A stretch of DNA of 34,785 nt, from assembly GCA_947058885.1 (NCBI GenBank), contig CAMSIF010000014.1, positions 1 through 34,785 of the forward strand, read 5' to 3'. Source of the stretch: an uncultured Clostridia bacterium (lineage in GTDB: Bacteria > Bacillota > Clostridia > Oscillospirales > Oscillospiraceae). Both the position numbers and the translations under genes were made by a program. The first letter of the stretch is position 1. Every line of letters starts with the position of its first letter. This document shows, piece after piece, positions 22,452-31,457 of the stretch. Under the pieces are notes generated by a model. It did no database searches. It saw only the letters and a program-made list of their open reading frames with translations, and was not told the DNA's origin.

Positions 22452-24914
22452 CTATAGCAGCCGCGCCGCCAGCTGGTAGGCCGCGAAGGAAATCAGCCAC
22501 GCCACTCCCAGCTGCCAAATCAACGCCAGGGCGGTCCAGCTGAGACTGTTCATCTCCCGGCGAATGGTGGCGATAGCCGCCACGCAGGGGGTGTAGAGGG
22601 CACAGAATACCAGGAACGCCAGGGCGGCGGCAGGAGAAAAGGTTGCGCTCATAACCACACCGGCGGCGGCGTAGTCGGTGAGGGAGAAGCCGTAGAAAAG
22701 GCTCATGGAGCTGACCACCGCCTCCTTGGCAATAAGGCCTGTCAGCAGCGCAACCGCCGCCTGCCACACGCCAAATCCCATGGGCGCGAAGACAGGCGCA
22801 ATCCAGCCGCCCACCATAGCCAGGATACTGTTGGCGGTGTCCTCCACCATACGCAGGTCTGTCCCGAAGTTCTGGAGGAACCAAACTACGACGCTCATAG
22901 CGGCGATAATGGTCCCGGCACGGGTTAGAAAGTCCCGTACCCGCTCCCACACATGAAGCCAAATATTATGGAGCGTGGGCATCCGGTAGGGGGGCAGCTC
23001 CAGCAGGAAGGGCGCAGGGTCCCCCTGAAAAACGCTGCGCTTCAAAATCAGCCCGGAGGCGATGGCAATGACCGGCCCCAGTACGTACAAGGCGAATACC
23101 ACAAGGCCCGCGTGTTCCGGAAAAAAGGCGGAGGTCATAAGGCCGTAGATAGGCAGCCGCGCTCCACAGGACATGAAGGGGACCAGAAGAATGGTCATCC
23201 GCCGGTCCTTCTCGTTTTCCATGGTCCGTGCGCCCATGACAGCCGGCACGGTACAGCCGAACCCCATCAGCATAGGGATGAACGCCTTGCCGGAGAGGCC
23301 GAAGTGCCGCAGAGTCCTATCCATAACGAAGGCCGCCCGGGCCATATATCCGCTGTCCTCCAGCATGGACAGGAACAGAAACAGCAGCGCAATCATAGGC
23401 AGGAAAGTCAGTACGCCGCCTACCCCGGAGATAAGCCCGTCCACCAGTACGCCGCTGAGCCAGCCGGGGGCGTGCAGAGCGTCCAGCCATCCGGCCGCAC
23501 CGGGGCACAGCATGTCTTCCACAAGCCAGGCGATGCCGTCGGAGAGCCATTTTCCCGGTCCGCTGAAGGTAATCAGAAACACCGTCAGCATCATGGTCAA
23601 AAACAGGGGAATTGCCCAATATTTGTGGGTAGCCACAGCGTCAATTCGCTCCGTGACCGTCCGCTCGCCCCCGCGGGTCCTCCGCCGGACCGAGGAGCGC
23701 ACTACCCGTTCCACAAACCGGTACCGGCTGTCCGCCAGCAGGGTTTCCCGGTCCCCCAGGGGACTGGCGGCCTCGTATTCCCTCGCGATTTCATCAATAT
23801 GGCGCAGGGTGGCCTCATCCAGCTCCAGATCTCCCGCCACCTCATCGTCCCCGGCCAGCAGCTTAATCGCGGCCCAATGGGCGGGAATGCCTTTGGCGTA
23901 GGCCCGGTCGTGGATAATGTCCCCGATACGGTGGTGGATGGCATGGGTAAAGTCGTCGTAGAGGTCGTCCGGCTCCACGGTGAGGCCGGTGTGCATCTGC
24001 CGGTGGGCCTCCTGAACCAGCTTGTCTATATTCACACCGTCCCGGGCGGATATGGGGACCACCGGAACCCCCAGATTAGCGGCGAGACGGTCACAGTCGA
24101 TAACATCGCCTTTTTTCTCTACCTCGTCCATGAAATTCACCGCCAGAACCACCGGACGTTCCAGCTCCAAAAGCTGCATAGTGAGGTAGAGGTTCCGCTC
24201 CAGATTGGTGGCGTCCACGATATCGATGATAGCGTCCGGCTGTTCGTTGATAATAAATTTCCGGGCTACCAGTTCCTCCATGGAGTAGGGCGAGAGGGAA
24301 TAAATACCCGGCAGGTCCACCACCGTGAAGCTCAAATCCCCCAGCCGGGCCTCCCCTTCTTTTTTCTCCACCGTCACGCCGGGCCAGTTGCCGACGTACT
24401 GGTTAGAGCCAGTAAGGGCATTAAAGAGTGTGGTCTTGCCGCAGTTGGGATTGCCCACCAGCGCAACCTTCCATTGCCGCTGGTCATGGGCCCGGGGATC
24501 GTAGGAGTTGGGATGGTGTTCCTGCTCGTGGCGGTGGGCCCGGTGCATGGCCTCCAGGTCCTTGGGGTCTGAACATCCCATCCTGCAATGAGCGCAGTCG
24601 CCATGGCAGGTACTCCCCAGGTGATACGCGCTCTCCGAAACCGCCTCCCGCTCCGGCGTCCGGGGGGAACTGCGGCTGATTTTGATTTGGGCGGCGTCCT
24701 CCTTGCGCAGCGAGAGCTCGTAACCCCGCAGGCGCAGTTCCATAGGGTCGCCAAAGGGGGCGATTTTCACCAGCTCCACCGCCGTGCCCGGAGTGAGGCC
24801 CATATCAATGAGCCGCCGTTTCACCGCGCCCCGCTGGTTGCCCACCTGTTCAATGATACAGCTCCCTCCCACTGGCAGCTGGTCCAACGTCATGGCCTTC
24901 TCTTTTGCTTCCAT
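22452..24914 (-). CDS. feoB: FeoA-FeoB fusion ferrous iron transporter
   Basis: 820 residues. An N-terminal FeoA (SH3-like) domain (about 8-80: L-D-QLPVGGSCII...RRLIDMGLTPGT) is fused to FeoB. They are joined by a linker rich in Cys (103, 107, 110, 114) and His (six between 124 and 143) that could bind metal. The GTPase domain has G1 GNPNCGKTT (154-162), G3 DLPG, a NFMDE segment at the G4 position and SARD. A helical GDI-like domain follows, then a membrane part from about residue 435 with the two Gate motifs (MGFGCTVPAVMGARTMEN with a conserved Cys, and the later YTPCVAAIATIRRE segment). It imports Fe2+ in a GTP-dependent way. The start is ATG 24914, with GGAGAGG upstream; an in-frame ATG eight codons in is possible. 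It is divergent from the amidase and has a strong promoter. Confidence 0.95.
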   Translation of the reverse strand: MEAKEKAMTLDQLPVGGSCIIEQVGNQRGAVKRRLIDMGLTPGTAVELVKIAPFGDPMELRLRGYELSLRKEDAAQIKISRSSPRTPEREAVSESAYHLGSTCHGDCAHCRMGCSDPKDLEAMHRAHRHEQEHHPNSYDPRAHDQRQWKVALVGNPNCGKTTLFNALTGSNQYVGNWPGVTVEKKEGEARLGDLSFTVVDLPGIYSLSPYSMEELVARKFIINEQPDAIIDIVDATNLERNLYLTMQLLELERPVVLAVNFMDEVEKKGDVIDCDRLAANLGVPVVPISARDGVNIDKLVQEAHRQMHTGLTVEPDDLYDDFTHAIHHRIGDIIHDRAYAKGIPAHWAAIKLLAGDDEVAGDLELDEATLRHIDEIAREYEAASPLGDRETLLADSRYRFVERVVRSSVRRRTRGGERTVTERIDAVATHKYWAIPLFLTMMLTVFLITFSGPGKWLSDGIAWLVEDMLCPGAAGWLDALHAPGWLSGVLVDGLISGVGGVLTFLPMIALLFLFLSMLEDSGYMARAAFVMDRTLRHFGLSGKAFIPMLMGFGCTVPAVMGARTMENEKDRRMTILLVPFMSCGARLPIYGLMTSAFFPEHAGLVVFALYVLGPVIAIASGLILKRSVFQGDPAPFLLELPPYRMPTLHNIWLHVWERVRDFLTRAGTIIAAMSVVVWFLQNFGTDLRMVEDTANSILAMVGGWIAPVFAPMGFGVWQAAVALLTGLIAKEAVVSSMSLFYGFSLTDYAAAGVVMSATFSPAAALAFLVFCALYTPCVAAIATIRREMNSLSWTALALIWQLGVAWLISFAAYQLAARLL

Positions 24915-24949
24915 AAAACGGGGTCCTCTCCTTCACGTTAGCTATGGAT

Positions 24950-24978
24950 AGTCTAGACTTACCAGCCGTCTTTGTCAA
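24950..24978 (-). promoter_or_regulatory. promoter of feoAB with an overlapping palindrome
   Basis: On the minus strand a perfect TTGACA (24973-24978), a 17-base spacer and TAGACT (24950-24955). The -10 is embedded in the 10-base palindrome AGTCTAGACT (24950-24959), a possible operator for an iron-responsive repressor; the family cannot be named from this. Confidence 0.6.
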
Positions 24979-25040
24979 GTGGATTTCGTCGAAAGAGGGA
25001 AAACCTTCTCGCCTTCTCATGAATTGCAAAATATTACCGC

Positions 25041-25069
25041 TTGTCCCGCAGCGGGATATCCGGTACAAT
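25041..25069 (+). promoter_or_regulatory. sigma-A promoter of the amidase
   Basis: TTGTCC (25041-25046), a 17-base spacer and TACAAT (25064-25069), 35 bases before the ATG. Confidence 0.6.
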
Positions 25070-25103
25070 AAAGAAAACTTCCCCGCGAAAGGAACCTGCT
25101 TTT

Positions 25104-25916
25104 ATGAAAAAACGGAACCGTTTGTATACGCTCTCTTTGGCGGTCTGCACGTCTCTGCTGCTGGCCCTCCCCGCCGCCGGAACCAATCGGGGAAACGTAT
25201 CCATCCTGGTGGAAGGCGTCCCTCTGAATACCGCCGGGACGGCCTACATAACCAGCGGCGGCCTCACCATGGTCCCCCTGCGGGCCGTCTCCGAGGCCCT
25301 CGGCTTCACTGTTACCTGGAACGGAAGCACGCGCACCGTCTCCATCACCACCGGTGAAGTCCCCGTCCTCTCCGGCGTGGTGGTGCTGGACCCGGGGCAC
25401 GGCGGCTCCAGCGCCGGAGCAAGTTTCGGCGGCGTGGACGAAAAGGACCTGAATCTCTCTATTGCCCGCCAGGCCGCCTCCCTCCTGGAGCAGACCGGCC
25501 TGACCGTCCTCCTGACCCGCGCAGACGACCGTGACGTAGGCCTCTACGACCGTACCGCCTTCGCCAGTCTCCAAAAAGCGGACCTGTTTGTCAGCGTTCA
25601 CTGCAACGCCAGCGTCACCAATCCCGCCGCCAAAGGTATCTATACCGCCGCCTACAGTCAGGAAACCCCCGGCTGGACCCTGGCCGAAGCCCTCGGCCAA
25701 AGCATGGTACAGTCCACAGGAGCTTTCGATTTAGGCGTGGACCAGCGGCCTGATTTGGCGGTCCTGCGCACCGCCAAGATGCCCGCCGCCCTGGTAGAGT
25801 GCGGCTTTATGTCCACCCCGGAAGAACTGGCCCTGCTGCTCCAGCCGGACTACCAGGCAAAGCTCGCCCGGGGAATCGCGGATGGAATCATCAGCTGCCT
25901 TACACCAGGCGCGTAG
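25104..25916 (+). CDS. N-acetylmuramoyl-L-alanine amidase (Amidase_3)
   Basis: A 270-residue secreted zinc amidase that cuts between MurNAc and L-Ala in peptidoglycan. A signal peptide (1-26, LALPAAG) leads into a small copper-amine-oxidase-N-like domain (about 32-85; G-V-P-L...M-V-P-L-R-A-V-S-E-A-L-G-F), which often helps substrate or wall binding. The Amidase_3 domain (91-268) follows, with zinc ligands His99 (LDPGHGG), Glu113 (GVDEKDLN) and His166 (SVHCNA), and the catalytic Glu232 (LVECGFMS). The start is ATG 25104, with AAAGGA about 10 bases upstream. The architecture resembles CwlD/AmiC-like amidases; a spore-cortex role is possible but not shown, and the promoter looks like sigma-A. 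Confidence 0.93.
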   Translation: MKKRNRLYTLSLAVCTSLLLALPAAGTNRGNVSILVEGVPLNTAGTAYITSGGLTMVPLRAVSEALGFTVTWNGSTRTVSITTGEVPVLSGVVVLDPGHGGSSAGASFGGVDEKDLNLSIARQAASLLEQTGLTVLLTRADDRDVGLYDRTAFASLQKADLFVSVHCNASVTNPAAKGIYTAAYSQETPGWTLAEALGQSMVQSTGAFDLGVDQRPDLAVLRTAKMPAALVECGFMSTPEELALLLQPDYQAKLARGIADGIISCLTPGA

Positions 25917-25942
25917 ACGGGGCATATACTGGAAAGGCATAC

Positions 25943-26000
25943 ATTCTTTTCTTGAAAGAAAAGAATCAAAAGAACTTTTGCGCGAAGCTGCGCTTCGCTT
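25943..26000. repeat. triple-hairpin intergenic element
   Basis: Three consecutive inverted repeats. ATTCTTTTCTT/AAGAAAAGAAT (25943-25966, 2-base loop) is followed by CAAAAG/CTTTTG (25967-25980) and then GCGAAG/CTTCGC (25982-25998). The element lies between the amidase stop and the second feoA. Its compact form looks like a dispersed repeat or a processed/terminator element; copy number in the genome cannot be seen here. Confidence 0.6.
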
Positions 26001-26020
26001 TTGAAAGGAGAATGCCTCTG

Positions 26021-26251
26021 ATGGAGGATTTCCATACGCTGGACCGCCTTCCCGTGGGCTCCGCCGCCGTTGTCGCCGCCCTCTCCGCACCCGGCGCCCA
26101 GCGGCAGCGCCTGATGGAACTGGGGTTCGTCCCCGGCAGCTCCGTCGCCGCCCTCCAGGAAAGCCCCTGGGGCGATCCGGTCGCTTACTCCGTCTGCGGC
26201 GCGGTCATCGCCCTCCGCCGGGCCGACGCGCGCCAAATCGTTGTCCGCTGA
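26021..26251 (+). CDS. feoA: stand-alone FeoA-domain protein
   Basis: A 76-residue SH3-like FeoA protein. ATG 26021 is preferred because the AAAGGAG box ends 10 bases upstream; an in-frame ATG at 26012 is only one base from it. It has the same skeleton as the FeoA part of the FeoB fusion (LDRLPVGSAAVV...RQRLMELGFVPGSSV...GDPVAYSVCG..IALRRADARQIVV). FeoA proteins bind FeoB and support its activity, so this copy may assist or tune the transporter encoded about 1.1 kb away, or partner another FeoB elsewhere. It follows the amidase on the same strand, with the triple-hairpin element in between, and ends at a strong terminator. Confidence 0.88.
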   Translation: MEDFHTLDRLPVGSAAVVAALSAPGAQRQRLMELGFVPGSSVAALQESPWGDPVAYSVCGAVIALRRADARQIVVR

Positions 26252-26257
26252 CATAGG

Positions 26258-26301
26258 AAAACCGCCTTGCCCGGAAATAATCCGGCAGGGCGGTTTTCGC
26301 C
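26258..26301 (+). terminator. intrinsic terminator of feoA
   Basis: AAAACCGCC (26258-26266) pairs with GGCGGTTTT (26289-26297); the stem continues inward through TGCC/GGCA with one bulge. The T-run is part of the stem end. Confidence 0.8.
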
Positions 26302-26364
26302 GTTTTTCATCACATACTACCGGAAAATTCAGCCGGAAAATCAAAATGTTGTAGACTTTGCAGG

Positions 26365-26393
26365 TTGAAATAAGGGAATAATCGTACTACAAT
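26365..26393 (+). promoter_or_regulatory. sigma-A promoter of typA
   Basis: TTGAAA (26365-26370), a 17-base spacer and TACAAT (26388-26393), 50 bases before the start codon. Confidence 0.65.
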
Positions 26394-26442
26394 AAGCAAG
26401 CTGGATTTTAGATTAGATAGCCCATGGAAAGGGGTTTTACTT

Positions 26443-28272
<1,830 letters not shown>

Positions 28273-28305
28273 TCCATTGAGGAAACGCCGGTTAAGCAGC
28301 TTTAA

Positions 28306-28337
28306 GGGAGGAAACGCTATTGCGTTTCCTCCCTCTG
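28306..28337. terminator. terminator between typA and pgsA
   Basis: GGGAGGAAACGC (28306-28317), loop TATT and its exact complement (28322-28333), followed by TCTGTT. It lies between two convergent genes and ends next to the pgsA stop. Confidence 0.8.
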
Positions 28338-28904
28338 TTATGCCTTTATATCCTTAATCCGGCGGACATTTTGCATGGTGTACAACGCCAGACTCAGTAA
28401 AATACCCCCCGCGCCGGCGGCGGCCAGCAGTTCAGATATCTCAACCGGAATACTGTACCAGACGATATGGGTAAGAATTACCGCGTACAGAATGCAGGTA
28501 GCCAGCTTTCCATGCCAGGAAGCGCTATAGACCGTCTTGGTTTTCCGGATAACAAAAATCCCCATGGCCGCCATAAGTGCCTCCTTTATCACCAGCACCG
28601 CCAGCAGCCGCCAGATAGCCTCAAACCGTGTCAGCAGACATCCCAGAGCTACCGCCTGGGTCAGTTTATCCGCCACAGGGTCCAGCACCTTGCCCAGGTC
28701 GCTGACCATATGGAACCGCCGGGCAACAAAGCCGTCCAGCACGTCCGTGGCTCCAGACAGCAGCAGCACACCCGCAGTAAGGTGGTAGTTCTCCTCTCCG
28801 CAGTACAGCCACGCAATCACCGGCACCAGCAGCAGGCGGAACGCGCTGAGCAGGTTGGGTATCGTGAAAATCCGTTTTGTGTTGTCTCTCATTTCGTCCG
28901 CCAT
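28338..28904 (-). CDS. pgsA: CDP-alcohol phosphatidyltransferase (PgsA-like)
   Basis: 188 residues from ATG 28904, with GGAGG 10 bases upstream; an in-frame ATG at 28940 has no better RBS. It has the CDP-alcohol phosphotransferase signature D-V-L-D-G-F-V-A-R-R ... G-K-V-L-D-P-V-A-D-K (general form D..DG..AR...G...D...D), binding the CDP group and Mg2+. About five hydrophobic helices are visible. The likely reaction is CDP-diacylglycerol plus glycerol-3-phosphate to phosphatidylglycerol-phosphate, the first committed step to phosphatidylglycerol and cardiolipin. The close relatives CLS and PSS share the motif, so the head group is inferred from size and N-terminal similarity (FTIPNLLSAFRLLLVPVIAWL). 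Confidence 0.88.
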   Translation of the reverse strand: MADEMRDNTKRIFTIPNLLSAFRLLLVPVIAWLYCGEENYHLTAGVLLLSGATDVLDGFVARRFHMVSDLGKVLDPVADKLTQAVALGCLLTRFEAIWRLLAVLVIKEALMAAMGIFVIRKTKTVYSASWHGKLATCILYAVILTHIVWYSIPVEISELLAAAGAGGILLSLALYTMQNVRRIKDIKA

Positions 28905-28960
28905 AGGTGATTTCCCTCCGATTTGCCATTTCCAGAACATACCGTTTCGGCTTTGTCCCT

Positions 28961-28989
28961 ACTATAATCAAAATGAGGCAAAGCGTCAA
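28961..28989 (-). promoter_or_regulatory. sigma-A promoter of pgsA
   Basis: On the minus strand TTGACG (28984-28989), a 17-base spacer and TATAGT (28961-28966). Confidence 0.65.
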
Positions 28990-29016
28990 GGGCGGAGGTA
29001 CAAATTTAATCAAATC

Positions 29017-30381
29017 TTAGACGCCGCTTAAGCGAAGAACAATAGCCTCCAACTGTTCTGCCGTCATCTCCCAGCCGGGAAAAACCGTCAGAACGCGGTC
29101 TTCACACAGCAAAATATAGGTATCCCCGGCGCGGCGGGCCTCTATGACACCTTCCGGTAAGGGCTGGACATATGTGTAGGGAGAATATCTGTCATAGAAC
29201 ACCAAAAGTCTCTGCCAGCACCATTCCCGCAGCCAGTCCCAAGATATAACGCACACCTGGCAGTCGAGGCCCGTAAGACTGCTCTCCCGGGACATAGCCC
29301 ATTGAGAAAGTTCCGTGTATGCGGCCAGAGGGGAACGCTTCTCCTCCAACCCGTAACTGCAATGGTCCGCCTCCGTTACCAGGAACCCCAGGTCCTCCAG
29401 AGTGAGGGGAAGCTGGTCGCGATGGATGCTCCAGGTCCAGCCCCGGCTGTCTGTGTAAGTGTAAGCTGGCGTTTTCTGTCCAACGCCGGACTGGACGGTA
29501 TGTCTGGCAAACGGGACCATGCCAAAGGCGAACAGCACCGCCAGCACAACACAGGCCGCAATGAAGCCCCAGCGGGCGGCCTCCCGGGAGCACCCCCGTT
29601 TTTTCAATAGCCACAGCATCCCCTGGGTTCCGGCCAGGAGCAGCGCCACACCGCCGAAGCTGTAGAGAAGTATAGGCCGCATCGCCGGGTTGGCCCATTC
29701 AAGGACAAGAGCAAAAAGCTCCACGCCCACTGCCGCCAGGAGAATCAGGCCAGCCACCCTGTGGGCTTTTGTATGGACCTTTGCGCAGGTCCCGCCCCGG
29801 GCCACCGACCGCTTGGACCGGATGTACCAGACGAAGTAGTCCGTCAGACTGCCCGCACAGTAAAGAAGCATCGTCACCAGCAGCAGCATCAGGGATATAT
29901 CGCTGGATGAACTGAGGGAGCGCATGGGGAACAAGCGGAAAGAGGCCCAACGGCTCCACAGGCTTAAGCTCTCCGACAAAATCAGCAGAGCATTGCTTAA
30001 TACCAGAGTTTTTTTCATGCTCCGGTGGACAGCCCGCAGTTTTTCCCACTCGTTGGTCTCAATGGGCGCCGGGTCCGGCAGTGCGCTGCGGAAATACTGG
30101 ATGGGACCGTAGGCGGAGACGTACTCCCACCCGGCGGCGCTGCAATGCCCGAAGTAGGCAGCCTGACCGCCGGTGGGCAGGGCGTCGAAGATGGAGGCAT
30201 CCGGGAAATAGGTAACGGCGTAGCGCACTGTCTGGGGTTCCCCGCGTTGGAACCGCCAGCCCCAGTTATCCGTTTTCTCCAAGTGCCAGCCTTTTGCGGC
30301 CATTTTCTCCATATGGCGGGCGATGGCCTCGCTGTCGTTTATCTGATACCAGATAAGCTGCCGCTTTTTGTTCCAACCCAT
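29017..30381 (-). CDS. DUF2812-type membrane protein
   Basis: 454 residues from ATG 30381, with GGAGGG 6 bases upstream. The N-terminal cytoplasmic part (about 1-115) matches the DUF2812 pattern: W-H-L-E-K...FQRGEPQTVRYAV-TYFPDASIFDA, then CSAAGWEYV and YGPIQYFRS. About four hydrophobic segments lie between residues 145 and 300, followed by a soluble C-terminal region of about 150 residues that is Trp-rich and has no known motif. DUF2812 proteins are often encoded next to PadR-family repressors, but none is adjacent here. The function is unknown; a membrane sensor or transport-associated role is a guess. Confidence 0.7.
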   Translation of the reverse strand: MGWNKKRQLIWYQINDSEAIARHMEKMAAKGWHLEKTDNWGWRFQRGEPQTVRYAVTYFPDASIFDALPTGGQAAYFGHCSAAGWEYVSAYGPIQYFRSALPDPAPIETNEWEKLRAVHRSMKKTLVLSNALLILSESLSLWSRWASFRLFPMRSLSSSSDISLMLLLVTMLLYCAGSLTDYFVWYIRSKRSVARGGTCAKVHTKAHRVAGLILLAAVGVELFALVLEWANPAMRPILLYSFGGVALLLAGTQGMLWLLKKRGCSREAARWGFIAACVVLAVLFAFGMVPFARHTVQSGVGQKTPAYTYTDSRGWTWSIHRDQLPLTLEDLGFLVTEADHCSYGLEEKRSPLAAYTELSQWAMSRESSLTGLDCQVCVISWDWLREWCWQRLLVFYDRYSPYTYVQPLPEGVIEARRAGDTYILLCEDRVLTVFPGWEMTAEQLEAIVLRLSGV

Positions 30382-30415
30382 GTCTGTCCCTCCGTTCGCA
30401 GTAATATATTTAACT

Positions 30416-30444
30416 ATTATATCTGTTGAAGAGCAGCGCGTCAA
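30416..30444 (-). promoter_or_regulatory. sigma-A promoter of the DUF2812 gene
   Basis: On the minus strand TTGACG (30439-30444), a 17-base spacer and a perfect TATAAT (30416-30421). Confidence 0.75.
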
Positions 30445-30480
30445 GCCGGGGCGCGGGACTGCCGCTGGCTGACGCCGCCA

Positions 30481-30509
30481 TTGACGGATTGTGTCCATTG
30501 TAGTATAAT
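30481..30509 (+). promoter_or_regulatory. sigma-A promoter of the NfeD-like gene
   Basis: TTGACG (30481-30486), a 17-base spacer and a perfect TATAAT (30504-30509), divergent from the DUF2812 promoter. Confidence 0.75.
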
Positions 30510-30553
30510 AAAAATGTAACTTGACGCTGGGCTTTTGGAGAAAGGTGGTATCT

Positions 30554-31006
30554 ATGATGAGCGTTATGGTATGGGTATGGCTGGCCGCTGTGGCCTTGTT
30601 CTCATTCTTGGAGGCCGCTACATTGGCGCTGGTATCTGTATGGTTTGCCGCCGGGGCCCTTGCGGCCACCTTCGCGGCCTATGGGGCTGTGGACCTGACG
30701 AGCCAGCTTTTGATTTTTGTGGGTGTGTCTCTGGTGGCGTTCGCCGCTGTGCGGCCTCTGGCCAAACGGTTTTTGGAGCCCCGTTTCGTCCCCACAAACG
30801 CGGACCGCCTGCTGGGGGCTGAGGCCCGGGTAACGGAGGTAATTTGTAACTCCAACGCTACAGGGGCGGTCTATTTAGATGGAAAAACCTGGAGTGCGCG
30901 CAGCGCGAATGGGACGGATATTCCTGTGGGCGCGTTGGTGAAGGTTGAACGGATGGAGGGCGTGAAGCTTATTGTCCAGATGCGGGCGGCGGTTTCCGTC
31001 TCCTAA
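30554..31006 (+). CDS. NfeD-family membrane protein
   Basis: 150 residues from ATG 30554 (a second ATG follows directly), with AAAGGTGG 5 bases upstream. The N-terminal half is two to three hydrophobic helices (about 1-75). The C-terminal domain (about 85-145) has the OB-fold pattern of NfeD proteins: LLGAEARVTEVI...GAVYLDGKTWSARS....I..GALVKVERMEGVKLIV. NfeD proteins usually work beside a stomatin/flotillin-like or serine-protease partner in membrane-domain organisation. No such gene is next to it, so the partner must be elsewhere if present. Confidence 0.85.
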   Translation: MMSVMVWVWLAAVALFSFLEAATLALVSVWFAAGALAATFAAYGAVDLTSQLLIFVGVSLVAFAAVRPLAKRFLEPRFVPTNADRLLGAEARVTEVICNSNATGAVYLDGKTWSARSANGTDIPVGALVKVERMEGVKLIVQMRAAVSVS

Positions 31007-31015
31007 AAATTTCCT

Positions 31016-31044
31016 GCATTCCGGCGAAAACGCAGGGTATACTA
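31016..31044 (+). promoter_or_regulatory. possible sigma-G-like promoter of a small gene
   Basis: GCATT (31016-31020), a 17-base spacer and TATACTA (31038-31044), one mismatch in each sigma-G box. It can also be read as a sigma-A TATACT without a -35. A 7-bp hairpin (31055-31073) follows in the leader. Confidence 0.35.
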
Positions 31045-31088
31045 AGCCCTGAACCCAAGCCGAACGGGCTTGGCGGGGAGGAAACGCC

Positions 31089-31247
31089 ATGCAGGAGAAA
31101 AAACGGAAGAAGTCCAGCAGCGGCCCTATGGAAAAGGCTATGGACCTGACGGCCTGGCAGTCCGCTAAGACGGACCCCCAGGGCAGTTGGACCGGCACCC
31201 CGGCGGACCCCTATGAGGTCCCGGTGCAGGATGCGGACGATCTTTAA
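31089..31247 (+). CDS. 52-residue hypothetical protein
   Basis: ATG 31089 with GGGAGG 7 bases upstream, stop TAA 31245. A basic N-terminus (QEKKRKKSSS) is followed by a short helix-prone stretch and an acidic tail (GSWTGTPADPYEVPVQDADDL). The tail pattern G-S-W/Y-T-G-x-P...P-V-Q-D-A-D-D-L resembles short uncharacterised clostridial proteins I have met before, but I cannot name a family. There is no membrane segment and no Cys. It may share the NfeD transcript or use the sporulation-type promoter just upstream. Confidence 0.65.
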   Translation: MQEKKRKKSSSGPMEKAMDLTAWQSAKTDPQGSWTGTPADPYEVPVQDADDL

Positions 31248-31370
31248 CATCAGGAGGACCGGGACGGCGGCGGAAACGCGGTTGTCCCGGTATTCCTGCC
31301 TTTGCCGTGATTCCATAAAAACCCAAGGCGGAGGCGGTCTGTTTTTCAGCGTTTTTTTGTCTTGTGTCCC

Positions 31371-31399
31371 TTGCATTCCGTTAAAATTTTTAGTATTCT
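31371..31399 (+). promoter_or_regulatory. possible promoter of pckG
   Basis: TTGCAT (31371-31376), a 17-base spacer and TATTCT (31394-31399), about 59 bases before the ATG; both boxes are moderate matches. Confidence 0.4.
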
Positions 31400-31457
31400 A
31401 TTGAATAGGAAACACTAGCTTTCTGAAAAACAACCCAAAATCAGGAGGAAGTCTTTT

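Noticed and set aside
22953-24572. Plus-strand open frame of 539 codons opposite feoB
   Set aside because: It is a GC-driven antisense shadow; the minus strand has full FeoB motifs, while this frame has no domain, RBS or plausible composition.
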